From NCBI RefSeq assembly GCF_900099705.1, contig NZ_LT629695.1, forward strand, positions 2,852,001 to 2,916,000: a stretch of 64,000 bases of DNA, read 5' to 3'. Both the position numbers and the translations under genes were made by a program. Source of the DNA: Agrococcus jejuensis (GTDB taxonomy: Bacteria; Actinomycetota; Actinomycetes; Actinomycetales; Microbacteriaceae). The notes under the pieces are model-generated. The model saw only the letters and a program-made list of their open reading frames with translations, did no database searches and had not been told where the DNA came from. Below, piece after piece: positions 1 to 8,697 of this stretch (positions within the stretch are counted from its first letter, which is position 1; every line of letters begins with the position of its first letter).

Positions 1-1
1 G

Positions 2-394
2 CTGTCCGTCGACATGCCGCTGTGGATGGTGCCCGCGCTCCACATCACGATGAGCCTCGGGTTCGCAGCCACGTTCCCCGTGCTGTTCACGGTGTCGCTC
101 GGCGCCGTGCCACGCCGGCTCTATGGCTACGGCTCCGCGATGGTGTCGACGCTGCAGCAGGTCGCGGGCGCCGCCGGTACCGCGCTGTTCGTCACGGTGC
201 TGGCGAGCCAGTCCACCGCGCTGCAGGCGACGGGCATGCCGTTCGACGAGTCGTTCGTCGCTGGCGCGCGCATGGCCTTCCTGGGCGCTGCGGCGCTCTG
301 GGTCGTGGGCATCGTGCTCGCCATGACCGTGCGTCGCCCCGACGACGTCGTGGCAGACCTCGACCATCCCGCCGAGGAGCCCGTGCGGGCGTAG
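2..394 (+). CDS. MFS transporter, C-terminal part (DHA2-type drug exporter)
   Basis: The reading frame is open from the left edge of the window, so only the last ~130 residues are present. Two hydrophobic segments are visible (around SLGFAATFPVLFTVSLGAV and AFLGAAALWVVGIVLA), separated by a loop with GYGSAMVSTLQQVAGAAGTA. That loop matches the late-helix region of 14-helix DHA2 drug:H+ antiporters (EmrB/QacA type), where a G-SA-STLQQ-G-A-G pattern is usual. The protein would sit in the cytoplasmic membrane and export small toxic compounds; the substrate cannot be inferred. The charged tail after the last helix (RRPDD) is cytoplasmic. The 5' end lies outside the window. Confidence 0.8.
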   Translation: MSVDMPLWMVPALHITMSLGFAATFPVLFTVSLGAVPRRLYGYGSAMVSTLQQVAGAAGTALFVTVLASQSTALQATGMPFDESFVAGARMAFLGAAALWVVGIVLAMTVRRPDDVVADLDHPAEEPVRA

Positions 395-423
395 CGCCGG
401 GGCATCCGTGGAGGCTGCGGGGC

Positions 424-429
424 TAGGGT
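424..429 (+). promoter_or_regulatory. -10 box (TAGGGT) of a probable leaderless promoter
   Basis: TAGGGT lies 7 nt before the GTG at 437. No Shine-Dalgarno sequence fits in that space, so transcription would begin at or next to the start codon. Confidence 0.5.
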
Positions 430-436
430 CGGCGGC

Positions 437-1162
437 GTGGATGGCTTCTTCGACTTCCTCGGGAACTACTGGTGGCTCGTGTTCCCGTTCGGCGGGTTCA
501 TCTGGGCAGGCATCGGCGGCATCGGTCACTACCTCGAGCGCGGGCGGCGCGAGCGCCACGAGCTGCGCATGGAGCGGCTGCGCCTGCGGCACGGCGTCGC
601 CTCGGGGGCGCCCGTGCCCGCCGTCGGGGTCGCGAACGCGCCCGCGCAGACGTCCGACGGTGCGGCGCGCGAGCTCGAGCGCGTGGTGGCGCAGCACGAC
701 GCCGTCTCGCGCCGCTGGCTCGACCACGAGCTCGACGCGGCGAAGGTCATCGACTTCCCGCTCATGACCGACATGCGCGAGCCGCTCACGCGCGACTTCC
801 ACCGTGCGAAGCGCAAGGCGGATGCGCTGCGCCCCGACGAGGCCGACCAGCTCGACGCGGCGCAAATCGCCGAGTACCGGGATGCGGTCGAGCGGTTCGA
901 GGACGCGTTCGAGGTCGCGCTCGCCGAGGCGCGCAGACGGGCGCAGCACGACTTCACCGACGTCGAGCGCAAGCGGCTGCAGACGGCGCGCATGCTCGTG
1001 GGCATCGCCGTCGACGACGCGGCGTCGTCGGCCGAGCGGCAGAGCGCCTACCGCCGCGCTCGCGCCGAGCTCGACGGCCTCATCGTGCTGCCCGACGCCA
1101 CCGCCGCCGACATCGAGCAGCGCATCGCGGGCGCGATCGAGCGCGGCACGACGACGGCCTGA
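437..1162 (+). CDS. hypothetical membrane-anchored protein
   Basis: 241 residues; I do not recognise a family. One N-terminal hydrophobic segment (about residues 10-32, WWLVFPFGGFIWAGIGGIG) is followed by an Arg/Glu-rich stretch with RHELRMERLRLRHG and then a long, charged, mostly alpha-helical region that could form coiled coil. This suggests a single-pass membrane protein with a cytoplasmic helical domain. The GTG start at 437 fits the leaderless promoter immediately upstream. The gene ends 3 nt before the convergent LOG-family gene, so the two share almost no intergenic space. Confidence 0.7.
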   Translation: MDGFFDFLGNYWWLVFPFGGFIWAGIGGIGHYLERGRRERHELRMERLRLRHGVASGAPVPAVGVANAPAQTSDGAARELERVVAQHDAVSRRWLDHELDAAKVIDFPLMTDMREPLTRDFHRAKRKADALRPDEADQLDAAQIAEYRDAVERFEDAFEVALAEARRRAQHDFTDVERKRLQTARMLVGIAVDDAASSAERQSAYRRARAELDGLIVLPDATAADIEQRIAGAIERGTTTA

Positions 1163-1165
1163 CCC

Positions 1166-2269
1166 TCACCGCTCCAGCCGCAGCAGCGTGTCGACCGCCT
1201 CGTCGACCGTGTCGACGAGCGCGATGCCCTGCGCGCCGGGGCGGCCGAGCATGACGGCCTCGAGCAGCTGCCACGCGGGGTAGCGCTCGGTCCAGTGGTC
1301 GCGGCCCACGAGCACGATGGGCGTCCACCCGGCCTCGTCGGCGTACGACACCTCGCACGCATCCTGGAAGATCTCCTGCACCGTGCCGCCCTCGCCGGGC
1401 AGCACGACGAGTCCCGCCGTCGCGACGCGCAGCAGCAGGTCCTCGCGCACGGAGTTCTGGAAGTACTTCGCCGCCACGGTCTGGAAGACGTTGGGCGGCT
1501 CGTGGCCGTAGTGCCACGTCGGCACGCCGAGGGTGTCGGATGCGGGCGCGAGCAGCGCGCGGGCGTCGAGCCCCGTGCGCAGCCAATCGGCCATGGCGCC
1601 GGCGTACGACGGCACCCGCGCGACGATCGCGAGGGCCTCGGCGAGCACGGCATCCGAGACGCCCGCCGATCGCGCGCCGAGGTTCGCGGCCTCCATCGCG
1701 CCGGGTCCGCCGCCCGTCGCGACCGTGCGGCCGGCGAGCGTGAGCGCGCGCCCCATCCGTGCAGCATCGGCGTACGCCGGCTCGTCGCGCTGCACGCGAT
1801 GCCCGCCCATCACCCCGACGATGCGGCGGCGGCGCACCCACGCCGCGAGCGCGTCGTCGATCGCGTGGTCGTGCATGGCGGCTGCGAGCGCGTGGGCGAC
1901 GTCGCGCGAGCGCTGCCGCGACCACGCGTACACGCGCGCGTCGAGGCTGCGCTCGTAGTCCTCGGGCGCGACGTCGAGCAGCTCGTCGGGGGAGTAGAGC
2001 GTCGACCGGTACGCGTTGAACGGCGTCTCGGGCACGTCGCGGAACACGAGCGCGCCGCCCGCGACGAGCCACGACTCCTGCGCCGGCGTGAGGTCGCAGC
2101 CCAGCAGCACGGCGCCGCGCGGGTCGAGCTGGCGCAGCTGCGCGTCGCGCTCGCGCAGGTCGAGGTCCTGCAGGCGCCAGCCGCTCATCGCCCGGGCGCC
2201 GCGCACGAGCAGTCGATCGAGCTGGTCGAGGGAGTCGACGTCGACGATCCGTCCGTGCTCGGCGCGCAT
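1166..2269 (-). CDS. LOG-family protein (lysine-decarboxylase-like fold) with N-terminal extension
   Basis: 367 residues. The C-terminal two thirds carry the Rossmann-like LOG/TIGR00730 signatures: GGGPGAMEAANLGAR at 186-200 and PGEGGTVQEI at 291-300, the phosphate-binding PGGxGTxxE loop. Classical LOG enzymes release the base from nucleoside 5'-monophosphates; larger bacterial relatives such as PpnN cleave purine nucleotides. The ~140-residue N-terminal part is not found in minimal LOG proteins, and the loop reads PGEGGT rather than the usual PGGxGT, so the substrate may differ. The frame is open far upstream; I chose ATG 2269 because a TAGGCT box sits 7 nt before it. True lysine decarboxylase activity is unlikely. 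Confidence 0.8.
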   Translation of the reverse strand: MRAEHGRIVDVDSLDQLDRLLVRGARAMSGWRLQDLDLRERDAQLRQLDPRGAVLLGCDLTPAQESWLVAGGALVFRDVPETPFNAYRSTLYSPDELLDVAPEDYERSLDARVYAWSRQRSRDVAHALAAAMHDHAIDDALAAWVRRRRIVGVMGGHRVQRDEPAYADAARMGRALTLAGRTVATGGGPGAMEAANLGARSAGVSDAVLAEALAIVARVPSYAGAMADWLRTGLDARALLAPASDTLGVPTWHYGHEPPNVFQTVAAKYFQNSVREDLLLRVATAGLVVLPGEGGTVQEIFQDACEVSYADEAGWTPIVLVGRDHWTERYPAWQLLEAVMLGRPGAQGIALVDTVDEAVDTLLRLER

Positions 2270-2276
2270 GGGCGCG

Positions 2277-2282
2277 AGCCTA
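2277..2282 (-). promoter_or_regulatory. -10 box (TAGGCT) of a probable leaderless promoter
   Basis: On the minus strand TAGGCT is followed by 7 nt and then ATG 2269. It fixes the start of the LOG-family gene within a much longer open frame. Confidence 0.5.
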
Positions 2283-2362
2283 GCGATGGGGGACCGTGCA
2301 CGAGCCGAGGGTGCTCGCGCCGATCGAGGGTGCAGAATCGGCACACGAGCGAAGGAGGCGCC

Positions 2363-3928
2363 ATGTCGGCATCCGACGAGCCCACGAGCGCAGCGGCACC
2401 CGCGACGGAGCCCGAGCGCGGCGGCAAGGGCCTCAAGGCCAACGCCATCGGCTTCTGGGACGGCCTCGCGATCGGCCTCGACTCCACGGCGCCCGCGTAC
2501 TCGCTCGCCGCGGTGCTCGGCTCGATCGTCGTCATCGTGGGCGTCAAGGCGCCCGCGGTGCTGCTCGTGTCGTTCATCCCCATGTTCCTCATCGCGGGCG
2601 CGTTCTCGTACATGAACCGCGCCGACCAGGACTGCGGCACGACCTTCTCGTGGGTGACCCGCGCCATGGGGCCGTGGGTCGGATGGATGGGCGGCTGGGC
2701 CATCTTCACGACCGGCGTGCTCGTGATCGGCGCGCAGGCCGACGTCTCGGCGTACTACCTGCTCGACATCGTGGGCCTCCACGACCTGCGCGACACGCGC
2801 TGGATCGTCGTGGCGCTCGCGGTCGTGATCATCGTGGTCATGACGCTCATCTGCGTCATCGGCACCGAGCTGTCGGCGATGGTGCAGCGCGTCATGGTGC
2901 TCGCGCAGGTCGGCGCCGTGCTGCTGTTCGCGGGGCTCGGCATCGCGGCGATGGCGACGGGCAACGTCGCCGCCGACGCGCCGACGTTCTCGCTCGACTG
3001 GCTCAACCCCGTGGGCGTCGAGCCGAGCGCGCTCATCGCCGGCATGCTGCTGGGCGTCTTCATCTACTGGGGCTGGGAGTCGGCGGTCAACCTGTCGGAG
3101 GAGTCGAAGGACTCCGCGACGGCGCCGGGCCTCGCGGGCGTCGTCTCGACGGTGCTGCTGCTCGTCACCTACCTCACGACGGCGATCGCGATCATCGGCG
3201 TCGCGGGTCTGTCGGCCGTCGAGGCGTACGACGACGACGCCGGCCTCTTCGGCGCCGTCGCGAGCCAGGTCATGGGGCCGTTCGGCTGGATCCTCGTGCT
3301 GTCGATCATCATCTCGGGGCTCGCGTCGACGCAGACGACGATCCTGCCCGCATCCCGCACGTCGCTGTCCATGGCCGTCGCCGGCGCGTTCCCGAAGGCG
3401 TTCGGCAAGGTGCACGAGCGGTTCGAGACGCCCGCGTTCGGCACGTGGGTCATCGGCATCGTCGCGATCGTCTGGTACGTCGTCGCGTCGATCGTGAGCG
3501 AGAACTTCCTGTTCGACTCGCTCACGGCGCTGTCGATCGTCGTCGCCTTCTACTACGCGCTCACCGGCATCGCGTGCGTCATCTACTGGCGCCACGCGCT
3601 GCTGAAGAGCGTGCGCGGCTTCCTGCTCGTCGGCCTCGGGCCGGCGGTCGGCGCCGTGACGCTGCTCGTGCTGCTCGTCGCGGCCGCGATCGAGCAGGCC
3701 GACCCCGAGGCGTCGTACTCGGGCACGCCCATCCTCGGCGTCGGAGCCCCGCTCGCGATCGCGATCGGGCTCTTCCTCATCGGCATCGTGCTCATGATCG
3801 TCTGGTACCTCACCGAGGGCCGTGCGTTCTTCGCCCGCAGGGGAGGGGAGGCGGTGTCGCAGGAGGTCGCGACCGCCGCGCTCGGCCCCATCGAGCTCGC
3901 GAGCTCGGGCACGCGCGACCGCGCATAG
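2363..3928 (+). CDS. APC superfamily amino acid permease
   Basis: 521 residues with about 12 hydrophobic segments. After a ~28-residue Ala/Glu-rich cytoplasmic leader comes GFWDGLAIGLDSTAPAYSLA, the first-helix region of amino acid/polyamine/organocation permeases, with small residues at the helix break that binds the substrate amino group. A central WGWESAVNLSEE stretch is also typical of this group. It should import an amino acid or amine across the cytoplasmic membrane; the substrate is unknown. The ATG at 2363 follows an AAGGAGG ribosome site; a longer upstream reading frame overlaps the opposite LOG gene and is rejected. Confidence 0.85.
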   Translation: MSASDEPTSAAAPATEPERGGKGLKANAIGFWDGLAIGLDSTAPAYSLAAVLGSIVVIVGVKAPAVLLVSFIPMFLIAGAFSYMNRADQDCGTTFSWVTRAMGPWVGWMGGWAIFTTGVLVIGAQADVSAYYLLDIVGLHDLRDTRWIVVALAVVIIVVMTLICVIGTELSAMVQRVMVLAQVGAVLLFAGLGIAAMATGNVAADAPTFSLDWLNPVGVEPSALIAGMLLGVFIYWGWESAVNLSEESKDSATAPGLAGVVSTVLLLVTYLTTAIAIIGVAGLSAVEAYDDDAGLFGAVASQVMGPFGWILVLSIIISGLASTQTTILPASRTSLSMAVAGAFPKAFGKVHERFETPAFGTWVIGIVAIVWYVVASIVSENFLFDSLTALSIVVAFYYALTGIACVIYWRHALLKSVRGFLLVGLGPAVGAVTLLVLLVAAAIEQADPEASYSGTPILGVGAPLAIAIGLFLIGIVLMIVWYLTEGRAFFARRGGEAVSQEVATAALGPIELASSGTRDRA

Positions 3929-3961
3929 GCGACGCAGAGGAAGCGGGAGCAGGCTGGCGCC

Positions 3962-4441
3962 ATGACGACGATCGCGGACTTCAGCATGACCAGGAACGAC
4001 GGCACCGAGCAGCCGCTCGCCGAGCTCGAGGGCAAGGTCGTGGTCGTCGTGAACACGGCCTCCTCGTGCGGCTTCACGCCCCAGTACGAGGGCCTCGAGC
4101 AGCTGTACAAGCAGTACGGCGAGCAGGGCCTCGTCGTGCTCGGCTTCCCCTCCGACCAGTTCAAGCAGGAGACGGGCGACGACGCGGCCATCGCGGAGTT
4201 CTGCCAGGTCAACTACGGCGTCACGTTCCCGCTGTCGAAGAAGGTCGCGGTGAACGGCAAGGATGCGCACCCGCTGTTCCAGTGGCTCCGCAAGGAGAAG
4301 GGCGGCATCCTCGGCGACGCGATCAAGTGGAACTTCACGAAGTTCCTCGTGGGTCGCGACGGCGCCGTCGTGAAGCGCTACGCGCCGACGGTCGAGCCGA
4401 AGGACATGGCGGCCGACGTCGAGCGCGCGCTCGCGGCCTGA
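3962..4441 (+). CDS. glutathione peroxidase family thiol peroxidase
   Basis: 159 residues, the usual length. The catalytic cysteine is Cys36 in NTASSCGFTPQY, replacing the selenocysteine of animal enzymes. The conserved Gln lies in FPSDQF (commonly FPCNQF; the Cys is Ser here) and the Trp in WNFTKFLV, completing the Cys/Gln/Trp/Asn peroxidatic site. Bacterial members usually reduce hydroperoxides with thioredoxin rather than glutathione, which actinobacteria generally lack. It is cytosolic. There is no strong ribosome site; CAGGCT lies 6 nt before ATG 3962, a weak version of the leaderless arrangement seen elsewhere in the window. Confidence 0.88.
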   Translation: MTTIADFSMTRNDGTEQPLAELEGKVVVVVNTASSCGFTPQYEGLEQLYKQYGEQGLVVLGFPSDQFKQETGDDAAIAEFCQVNYGVTFPLSKKVAVNGKDAHPLFQWLRKEKGGILGDAIKWNFTKFLVGRDGAVVKRYAPTVEPKDMAADVERALAA

Positions 4442-4466
4442 CGCGCGCTCGACGCGGCGCGCGTCA
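4439..4466. terminator. stop-to-stop hairpin, probable bidirectional terminator
   Basis: Perfect 10-bp inverted repeat (TGACGCGCGC / GCGCGCGTCA) with an 8-nt loop. The two outer triplets are the TGA stop codons of the peroxidase gene on plus and the lipoprotein gene on minus. No U-tract follows. Confidence 0.5.
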
Positions 4467-5054
4467 CTCCGAGAAGGGGAACTCCCGCACGTCGTCGCCG
4501 TAGCGCGAGATGACGAGGAACGACCCGCTCGTCGTGCCCGCAGGCACCGCGACGATCGCGCGGCCCTCGGTGAACGACTCGCTGAGGAAGTACGTGTCGT
4601 TGACGGCGGTGACGCCCGACGAGGCCTCGTCGCCCGAGCTGTAGGTGCCCGACGCCGTCACGACCTGCACCTCGAAGCACGTGTTGAACGACGCGGATCC
4701 CGCGTCGTGCGTCGCGTCGATGAGCAGCGACACGGCCTCCATGCCCGCGGGCACGGATCCCGACTCGATCTGCGTCGGCAGCTCGTAGCCCGTGACCGTG
4801 TAGGTCCAGGTGTCGCCTGCACCGTCGTCGACCGTGAACGGGCCGAGGCCACCCGCGCCGGGATCGGGCTCGTCGGTCTGGGTCTCGGTCGGCGTCGGTG
4901 CCGCGGACGTCTCGGGCGCGCTCGACGTCGGCGCGGCCGAGGTCGGCGCCGGCGATGACGCGACTGGCGCGATCGAGGGCAGCTGGATGCAGCCGGCGAG
5001 CGCAGCGGTGAGCACCGCTGCGAGGCCGACGGCGAGGACACGGCGCTGGGACAT
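4464..5054 (-). CDS. secreted lipoprotein, function unknown
   Basis: 196 residues. A lipoprotein signal peptide with lipobox LAGC places the lipidated cysteine at residue 22. It is followed by a Ser/Pro/Thr/Ala-rich linker (to about residue 65) and a ~130-residue globular domain beginning GGLGPFTVDDGAGDTWTY that looks beta-rich and resembles the immunoglobulin-like domains often found in actinobacterial surface lipoproteins; I cannot name the family. ATG 5054 is supported by an AAGGAGG ribosome site, with TACGCT at 5082-5087 as a likely -10 box. It is divergent from the Mrp antiporter operon. Confidence 0.75.
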   Translation of the reverse strand: MSQRRVLAVGLAAVLTAALAGCIQLPSIAPVASSPAPTSAAPTSSAPETSAAPTPTETQTDEPDPGAGGLGPFTVDDGAGDTWTYTVTGYELPTQIESGSVPAGMEAVSLLIDATHDAGSASFNTCFEVQVVTASGTYSSGDEASSGVTAVNDTYFLSESFTEGRAIVAVPAGTTSGSFLVISRYGDDVREFPFSE

Positions 5055-5221
5055 GGCGCCTCCTTCCACGCGGATGAGCGAAGCGTACGACCGTCGAGCG
5101 CACGACGCACAGGGGTTGGCGAGGAGGCGCGTCCCCCGGTGCGGCTCGCACGGGAATGCGTCGTTCGCCAGGAGCGTGCCGCGATCGCCGCGCTGTCCGT
5201 CCGCTCGCATGCCGCTGACGG

Positions 5222-5227
5222 TATGCT
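5222..5227 (+). promoter_or_regulatory. probable -10 box (TATGCT) of the mnh operon
   Basis: TATGCT is the best TAnnnT match in the 224-bp divergent region. It would give a leader of about 45 nt ending in a GAGAGAGG-like ribosome site before GTG 5279. No clear -35 element is visible. Confidence 0.35.
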
Positions 5228-5278
5228 GGGAGGACACTCCGACCCCATCCGCGTCGTGCAGACGCGAGAGAGGCCGCC

Positions 5279-8155
5279 GTGCTCGCACTCGTCGCCGCCT
5301 ACGCCATCGTCGCGTTGCTCGCGAGCGCGCTCAGCGCACGGCTCGGCCGACGGGTGTTCCTGGTCCCGGCAGCGCTCAGCGCGGCTGGTGCCGCGTGGTT
5401 CGCCATCCAGGCGCCCGCCGTCGCAGCCGGCGAGGTGCTGCAGGAGCGGCTCGAGTGGATGCCGACGCTCGGCATCGCCCTCGACCTGCGACTCACGCCG
5501 CCCGCGTGGCTGCTCGCGATGGTCGTCACGGGCGTCGGTGCCCTGATCTTCGCGTACTGCGCCTGGTACTTCCGCTCGAAGACGCTCGCGCCGCGCACCG
5601 TCGGCCTGCTCACCGGATTCGCGGGCAGCATGCTCGGGCTCGTCCTCTCCGACGACCTCGTGCTGCTCGTCGTGTTCTGGGAGCTCACCACCGTCTTCAG
5701 CTACCTGCTCGTCGGCCTCAACCACCACGTGCGCAAGACGCGCATCGCCGCCCACTCGGCGCTCGTCGTCACGACGATCGGCGGCCTCGCGCTGCTCGTC
5801 GGCGTGCTCATGGTCGGCCACGAGGCCGGGTCGCTGTCGCTGGCCGCCGTGCTCGCCGACGCGCCCCAGACGACCGTCGCGTCGATCGGCATCGCCCTCG
5901 CCGTCGTGGGTGCGCTCGCGAAGTCGGCGATCGTGCCGTTCCAGTTCTGGCTGCCGGGCGCCATGGCGGCGCCCACGCCCGTCTCGGCCTTCCTGCACGC
6001 GGCCGCCATGGTCAAGGCCGGCGTCTTCCTCGTCGCCGTGCTCACGCCCGCGTTCGCCGACCTGCCGTGGTGGCGTCCGTCGCTCATCGTGCTCGGTGCC
6101 GCGACCATGCTGCTCGGCGCGGCACGTGCGCTGAAGCAGACGGATGCGAAGGTGCTGCTCGCCCACGGCACCGTCAGCCAGCTCGGCCTGCTCATCACGA
6201 TCCTCGGCATCGGCACGGCGCAGGCGATGCTCGCGGGCCTCGCGATGCTCGCGGCGCACGCGATGTTCAAGGCGGCGCTCTTCATGGTCGTCGGAGCCGT
6301 CGACCGCACGTACGGCACGCGCGACCTGCGCAGGCTGGGCGGCGTCGGTCGCGAGCACCCCGCGCTCGCCGTCGCGGCGTTCGTCGCCGCCGCCGCCATG
6401 GCGGGCGTGCCTCCGGCCCTCGCGTTCGTGGCGAAGGAGTCCGGCCTCGCCGCCGCGGAGCACGCATCGCACATGGACGGTCTCGACCCGTGGGTCGGCT
6501 ACGTCGCGCTCGTCGCGCTCGCCGTCGGCGCCGCGATGACCGTCGCCTACACGCTGCGCCTCACCGTCACGGTCTTCCTCGGTCGTCGACGCGACGACGC
6601 CACGGTGTCGGGCGACCTCGCGTGGCCCATGATCGCGTTCCCCGCGACGCTCGCCGCCGCCGGCCTCGCGCTCGGGTTCGCGGGCGAGGCCGTGACGCGC
6701 GTGCTCGAGCCGGCCTTCCAGCCCGCGCTCGGCGCCGACGACATCGAGCGCCTCGCGCTCTGGCACGGCGTCACCGTGCCGCTGCTGCTCACGCTCGCCG
6801 CGCTCGTCGTCGGCACGCTCGTCTGGCTCAGCCTCGGCCGTCGCCTCCGCGAGCACGAGCTCGTCGACCCGTTCGAGCTCGGCTTCCGCGGGCTCATCCG
6901 CGGCATCGACCGCCTCGCCGTCGAGGTGACGGGTCGCACCCAGACGGGCTCGCTGCCCCTGCACGTCTCGACGATCCTCGGCGCCGTCGTCGCGCTGCCC
7001 GGCGTCGTCGTGCTCGCCACGGGGTCGTTCATCCAGCCGGTGCGGCTCGCCGACAGCCCGGGGCAGCTCGTCGTGGTCGCCGCCGTCGTCGTTGCGGCGA
7101 TCTTCGCCGCCAACACGCGCGGCCGCCTCAAGACGTTCATGCTGCTCTCGGTCGTCGGTTACGGCGTCGCGCTGCTCTTCCTGCTGCACGGCGCGCCCGA
7201 CCTCGCGCTCACGCAGGTGCTGTGCGAGACCGTGCTGCTCGTGCTGCTCGTGCTCGTGCTGCGCCGACAGCCGAAGTACTTCACGAACCGTCCGCTGAAG
7301 TCCGGGCGCTGGCTGCGCGCCGCGCTCGCCGTCGGCGTGGGGGCCGTCGCCTCGCTCATCGCCGTCGCGGCGGCGGGCTCGCGCATCGACACCCCCATCT
7401 CCGATCGCTTCTACGAGCGCGCGTACGACTTCGGCTACGGCTCGAACATCGTCAACGTCACGCTCGTCGACATCCGCGCCTGGGACACGCTCGGCGAGAT
7501 CGCCGTGCTGCTCGTCGCGGCGACCGGCGTCGCGAGCCTCATCTTCATCCGCACGCGCTCCGCCGATCCGCGCGGCACCCTGCGCGGCGACCGCGGCCGG
7601 CCGGATGCGAGCGGCGGCCGAGCCAGCGCGTTCCTGCGCGGCGGCAACGGCATCGACGCGTCGGAGGCCGCGCCCGTGCTCGAGATGATGACGCGGCTCA
7701 TGTTCCCCGTCATGATCGTCGTCTCGATCTACCTGCTGCTCGTGGGCCACAACCTGCCGGGCGGCGGCTTCGCTGGCGGCCTCGTCGGCGGTCTCGCCAT
7801 CGCGCTGCGATACCTCGCAGCGGGCCGCGACGAGCTCGCGAACGCCGCGCCGTTCGACGCGGGTCGACTGCTCGGCGTCGGCATCGCGACCGCCGCCGCG
7901 AGCATGCTGTGGCCCGTGCTCCTCGGTGGACGCATCGGCGAGTCGTACCGGATCGACCTCGACCTGCCCGTGCTGGGCGAGTCCTACCTCGTGACGACCG
8001 TCGTGTTCGACGTCGGCGTCTACCTCATCGTCGTCGGCGCGATGCTCGACTTCGTGCGCAGCCTCGGCGCCGGCATCGACGTGCAGGTGCGCCAGGGCGT
8101 CGCGCCCGTGCCCGTCGCATCGTCCGATCGAGCCCGGACGGGAGAGTCGTCGTGA
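5279..8155 (+). CDS. mnhA: Na+/H+ antiporter subunit A, fused to subunit B (MnhA/MrpA-MrpB)
   Basis: 958 residues with more than 20 hydrophobic segments. The N-terminal ~500 residues are homologous to the proton-pumping NuoL subunit of complex I: MAAPTPVSAFLHAAAMVKAG (at about residue 223) is the characteristic helix with the functional Lys. The C-terminal part, from LEMMTRLMFPVMIVVS at about residue 800, is the MnhB domain with GHNLPGGGFAGGL. No separate mnhB exists, so A and B are fused. With the downstream subunits it forms the multi-protein Mrp complex that exchanges cytoplasmic Na+ for external H+, serving pH and salt tolerance. GTG 5279 is preceded by a purine-rich ribosome site. Confidence 0.95.
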   Translation: MLALVAAYAIVALLASALSARLGRRVFLVPAALSAAGAAWFAIQAPAVAAGEVLQERLEWMPTLGIALDLRLTPPAWLLAMVVTGVGALIFAYCAWYFRSKTLAPRTVGLLTGFAGSMLGLVLSDDLVLLVVFWELTTVFSYLLVGLNHHVRKTRIAAHSALVVTTIGGLALLVGVLMVGHEAGSLSLAAVLADAPQTTVASIGIALAVVGALAKSAIVPFQFWLPGAMAAPTPVSAFLHAAAMVKAGVFLVAVLTPAFADLPWWRPSLIVLGAATMLLGAARALKQTDAKVLLAHGTVSQLGLLITILGIGTAQAMLAGLAMLAAHAMFKAALFMVVGAVDRTYGTRDLRRLGGVGREHPALAVAAFVAAAAMAGVPPALAFVAKESGLAAAEHASHMDGLDPWVGYVALVALAVGAAMTVAYTLRLTVTVFLGRRRDDATVSGDLAWPMIAFPATLAAAGLALGFAGEAVTRVLEPAFQPALGADDIERLALWHGVTVPLLLTLAALVVGTLVWLSLGRRLREHELVDPFELGFRGLIRGIDRLAVEVTGRTQTGSLPLHVSTILGAVVALPGVVVLATGSFIQPVRLADSPGQLVVVAAVVVAAIFAANTRGRLKTFMLLSVVGYGVALLFLLHGAPDLALTQVLCETVLLVLLVLVLRRQPKYFTNRPLKSGRWLRAALAVGVGAVASLIAVAAAGSRIDTPISDRFYERAYDFGYGSNIVNVTLVDIRAWDTLGEIAVLLVAATGVASLIFIRTRSADPRGTLRGDRGRPDASGGRASAFLRGGNGIDASEAAPVLEMMTRLMFPVMIVVSIYLLLVGHNLPGGGFAGGLVGGLAIALRYLAAGRDELANAAPFDAGRLLGVGIATAAASMLWPVLLGGRIGESYRIDLDLPVLGESYLVTTVVFDVGVYLIVVGAMLDFVRSLGAGIDVQVRQGVAPVPVASSDRARTGESS

Positions 8156-8697
8156 TCCCGAGCCTCGCCCTCGTCGTCGCAGGCGGCGTCCTCATCGCCA
8201 GCGGCGTGTACCTCATCCTCGAGCGGTCGATCCTGCGCATCATGGCGGGCGTCATCCTCGCGTCGAACGGCGTCAACCTGCTGTTCCTCGTCGCGAGCGG
8301 GGCAGCGGGGCGCGCGTCCATCATCGGCGAGGGTCGCGACGAGATCGCCGACCCGCTGCCGCAGGCGTTCGTGCTCACGGCCATCGTCATCTCGCTCGCG
8401 GCGAGCGCCTTCATGCTCGCCCTCTCGTACCGTTCGTTCCAGCTCGACGGTCACGACGAGGTCGCCGACGACGTCGAGGACGCGCTCGTGCGTCGTCGGG
8501 CCGAGGCGGACCTGACGTCGGCGTCGTTCGCAGAGCGGCCCGGCGTCGACGACGACACCGAGTCCGGAGGCGTGCAGGCGCCCGACGCCGTGCCCGAGGA
8601 CCCGCTGCCCGACGACGCCACCGACGAGCACCTGCCCGAGCAGGGCGCGGACCACAGCGACAGCGACCACACGATCGAGCCGGAGGGGAGAGGCTGA
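8152..8697 (+). CDS. mnhC: Na+/H+ antiporter subunit C (MnhC/MrpC)
   Basis: 181 residues. The first ~105 residues form three hydrophobic segments with SGVYLILERSILRIMAGVIL and LPQAFVLTAIVIS, matching NuoK/MrpC. The last ~70 residues form a hydrophilic, strongly acidic tail beyond the core of the family. The GTG start at 8152 overlaps the subunit A stop codon by 4 nt, indicating translational coupling. It is part of the membrane sector of the antiporter. Confidence 0.93.
   Translation: MIPSLALVVAGGVLIASGVYLILERSILRIMAGVILASNGVNLLFLVASGAAGRASIIGEGRDEIADPLPQAFVLTAIVISLAASAFMLALSYRSFQLDGHDEVADDVEDALVRRRAEADLTSASFAERPGVDDDTESGGVQAPDAVPEDPLPDDATDEHLPEQGADHSDSDHTIEPEGRG

Noticed and set aside
1295-3928. 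N-terminal extension of the APC permease to 877 residues
   Set aside because: The extra part is antisense to the LOG gene and charged; AAGGAGG before ATG 2363 gives the correct start.
1166-4270. Very long extension of the LOG-family gene over the APC permease
   Set aside because: The extension is antisense to a well-supported permease gene; a leaderless promoter marks the real start at 2269.
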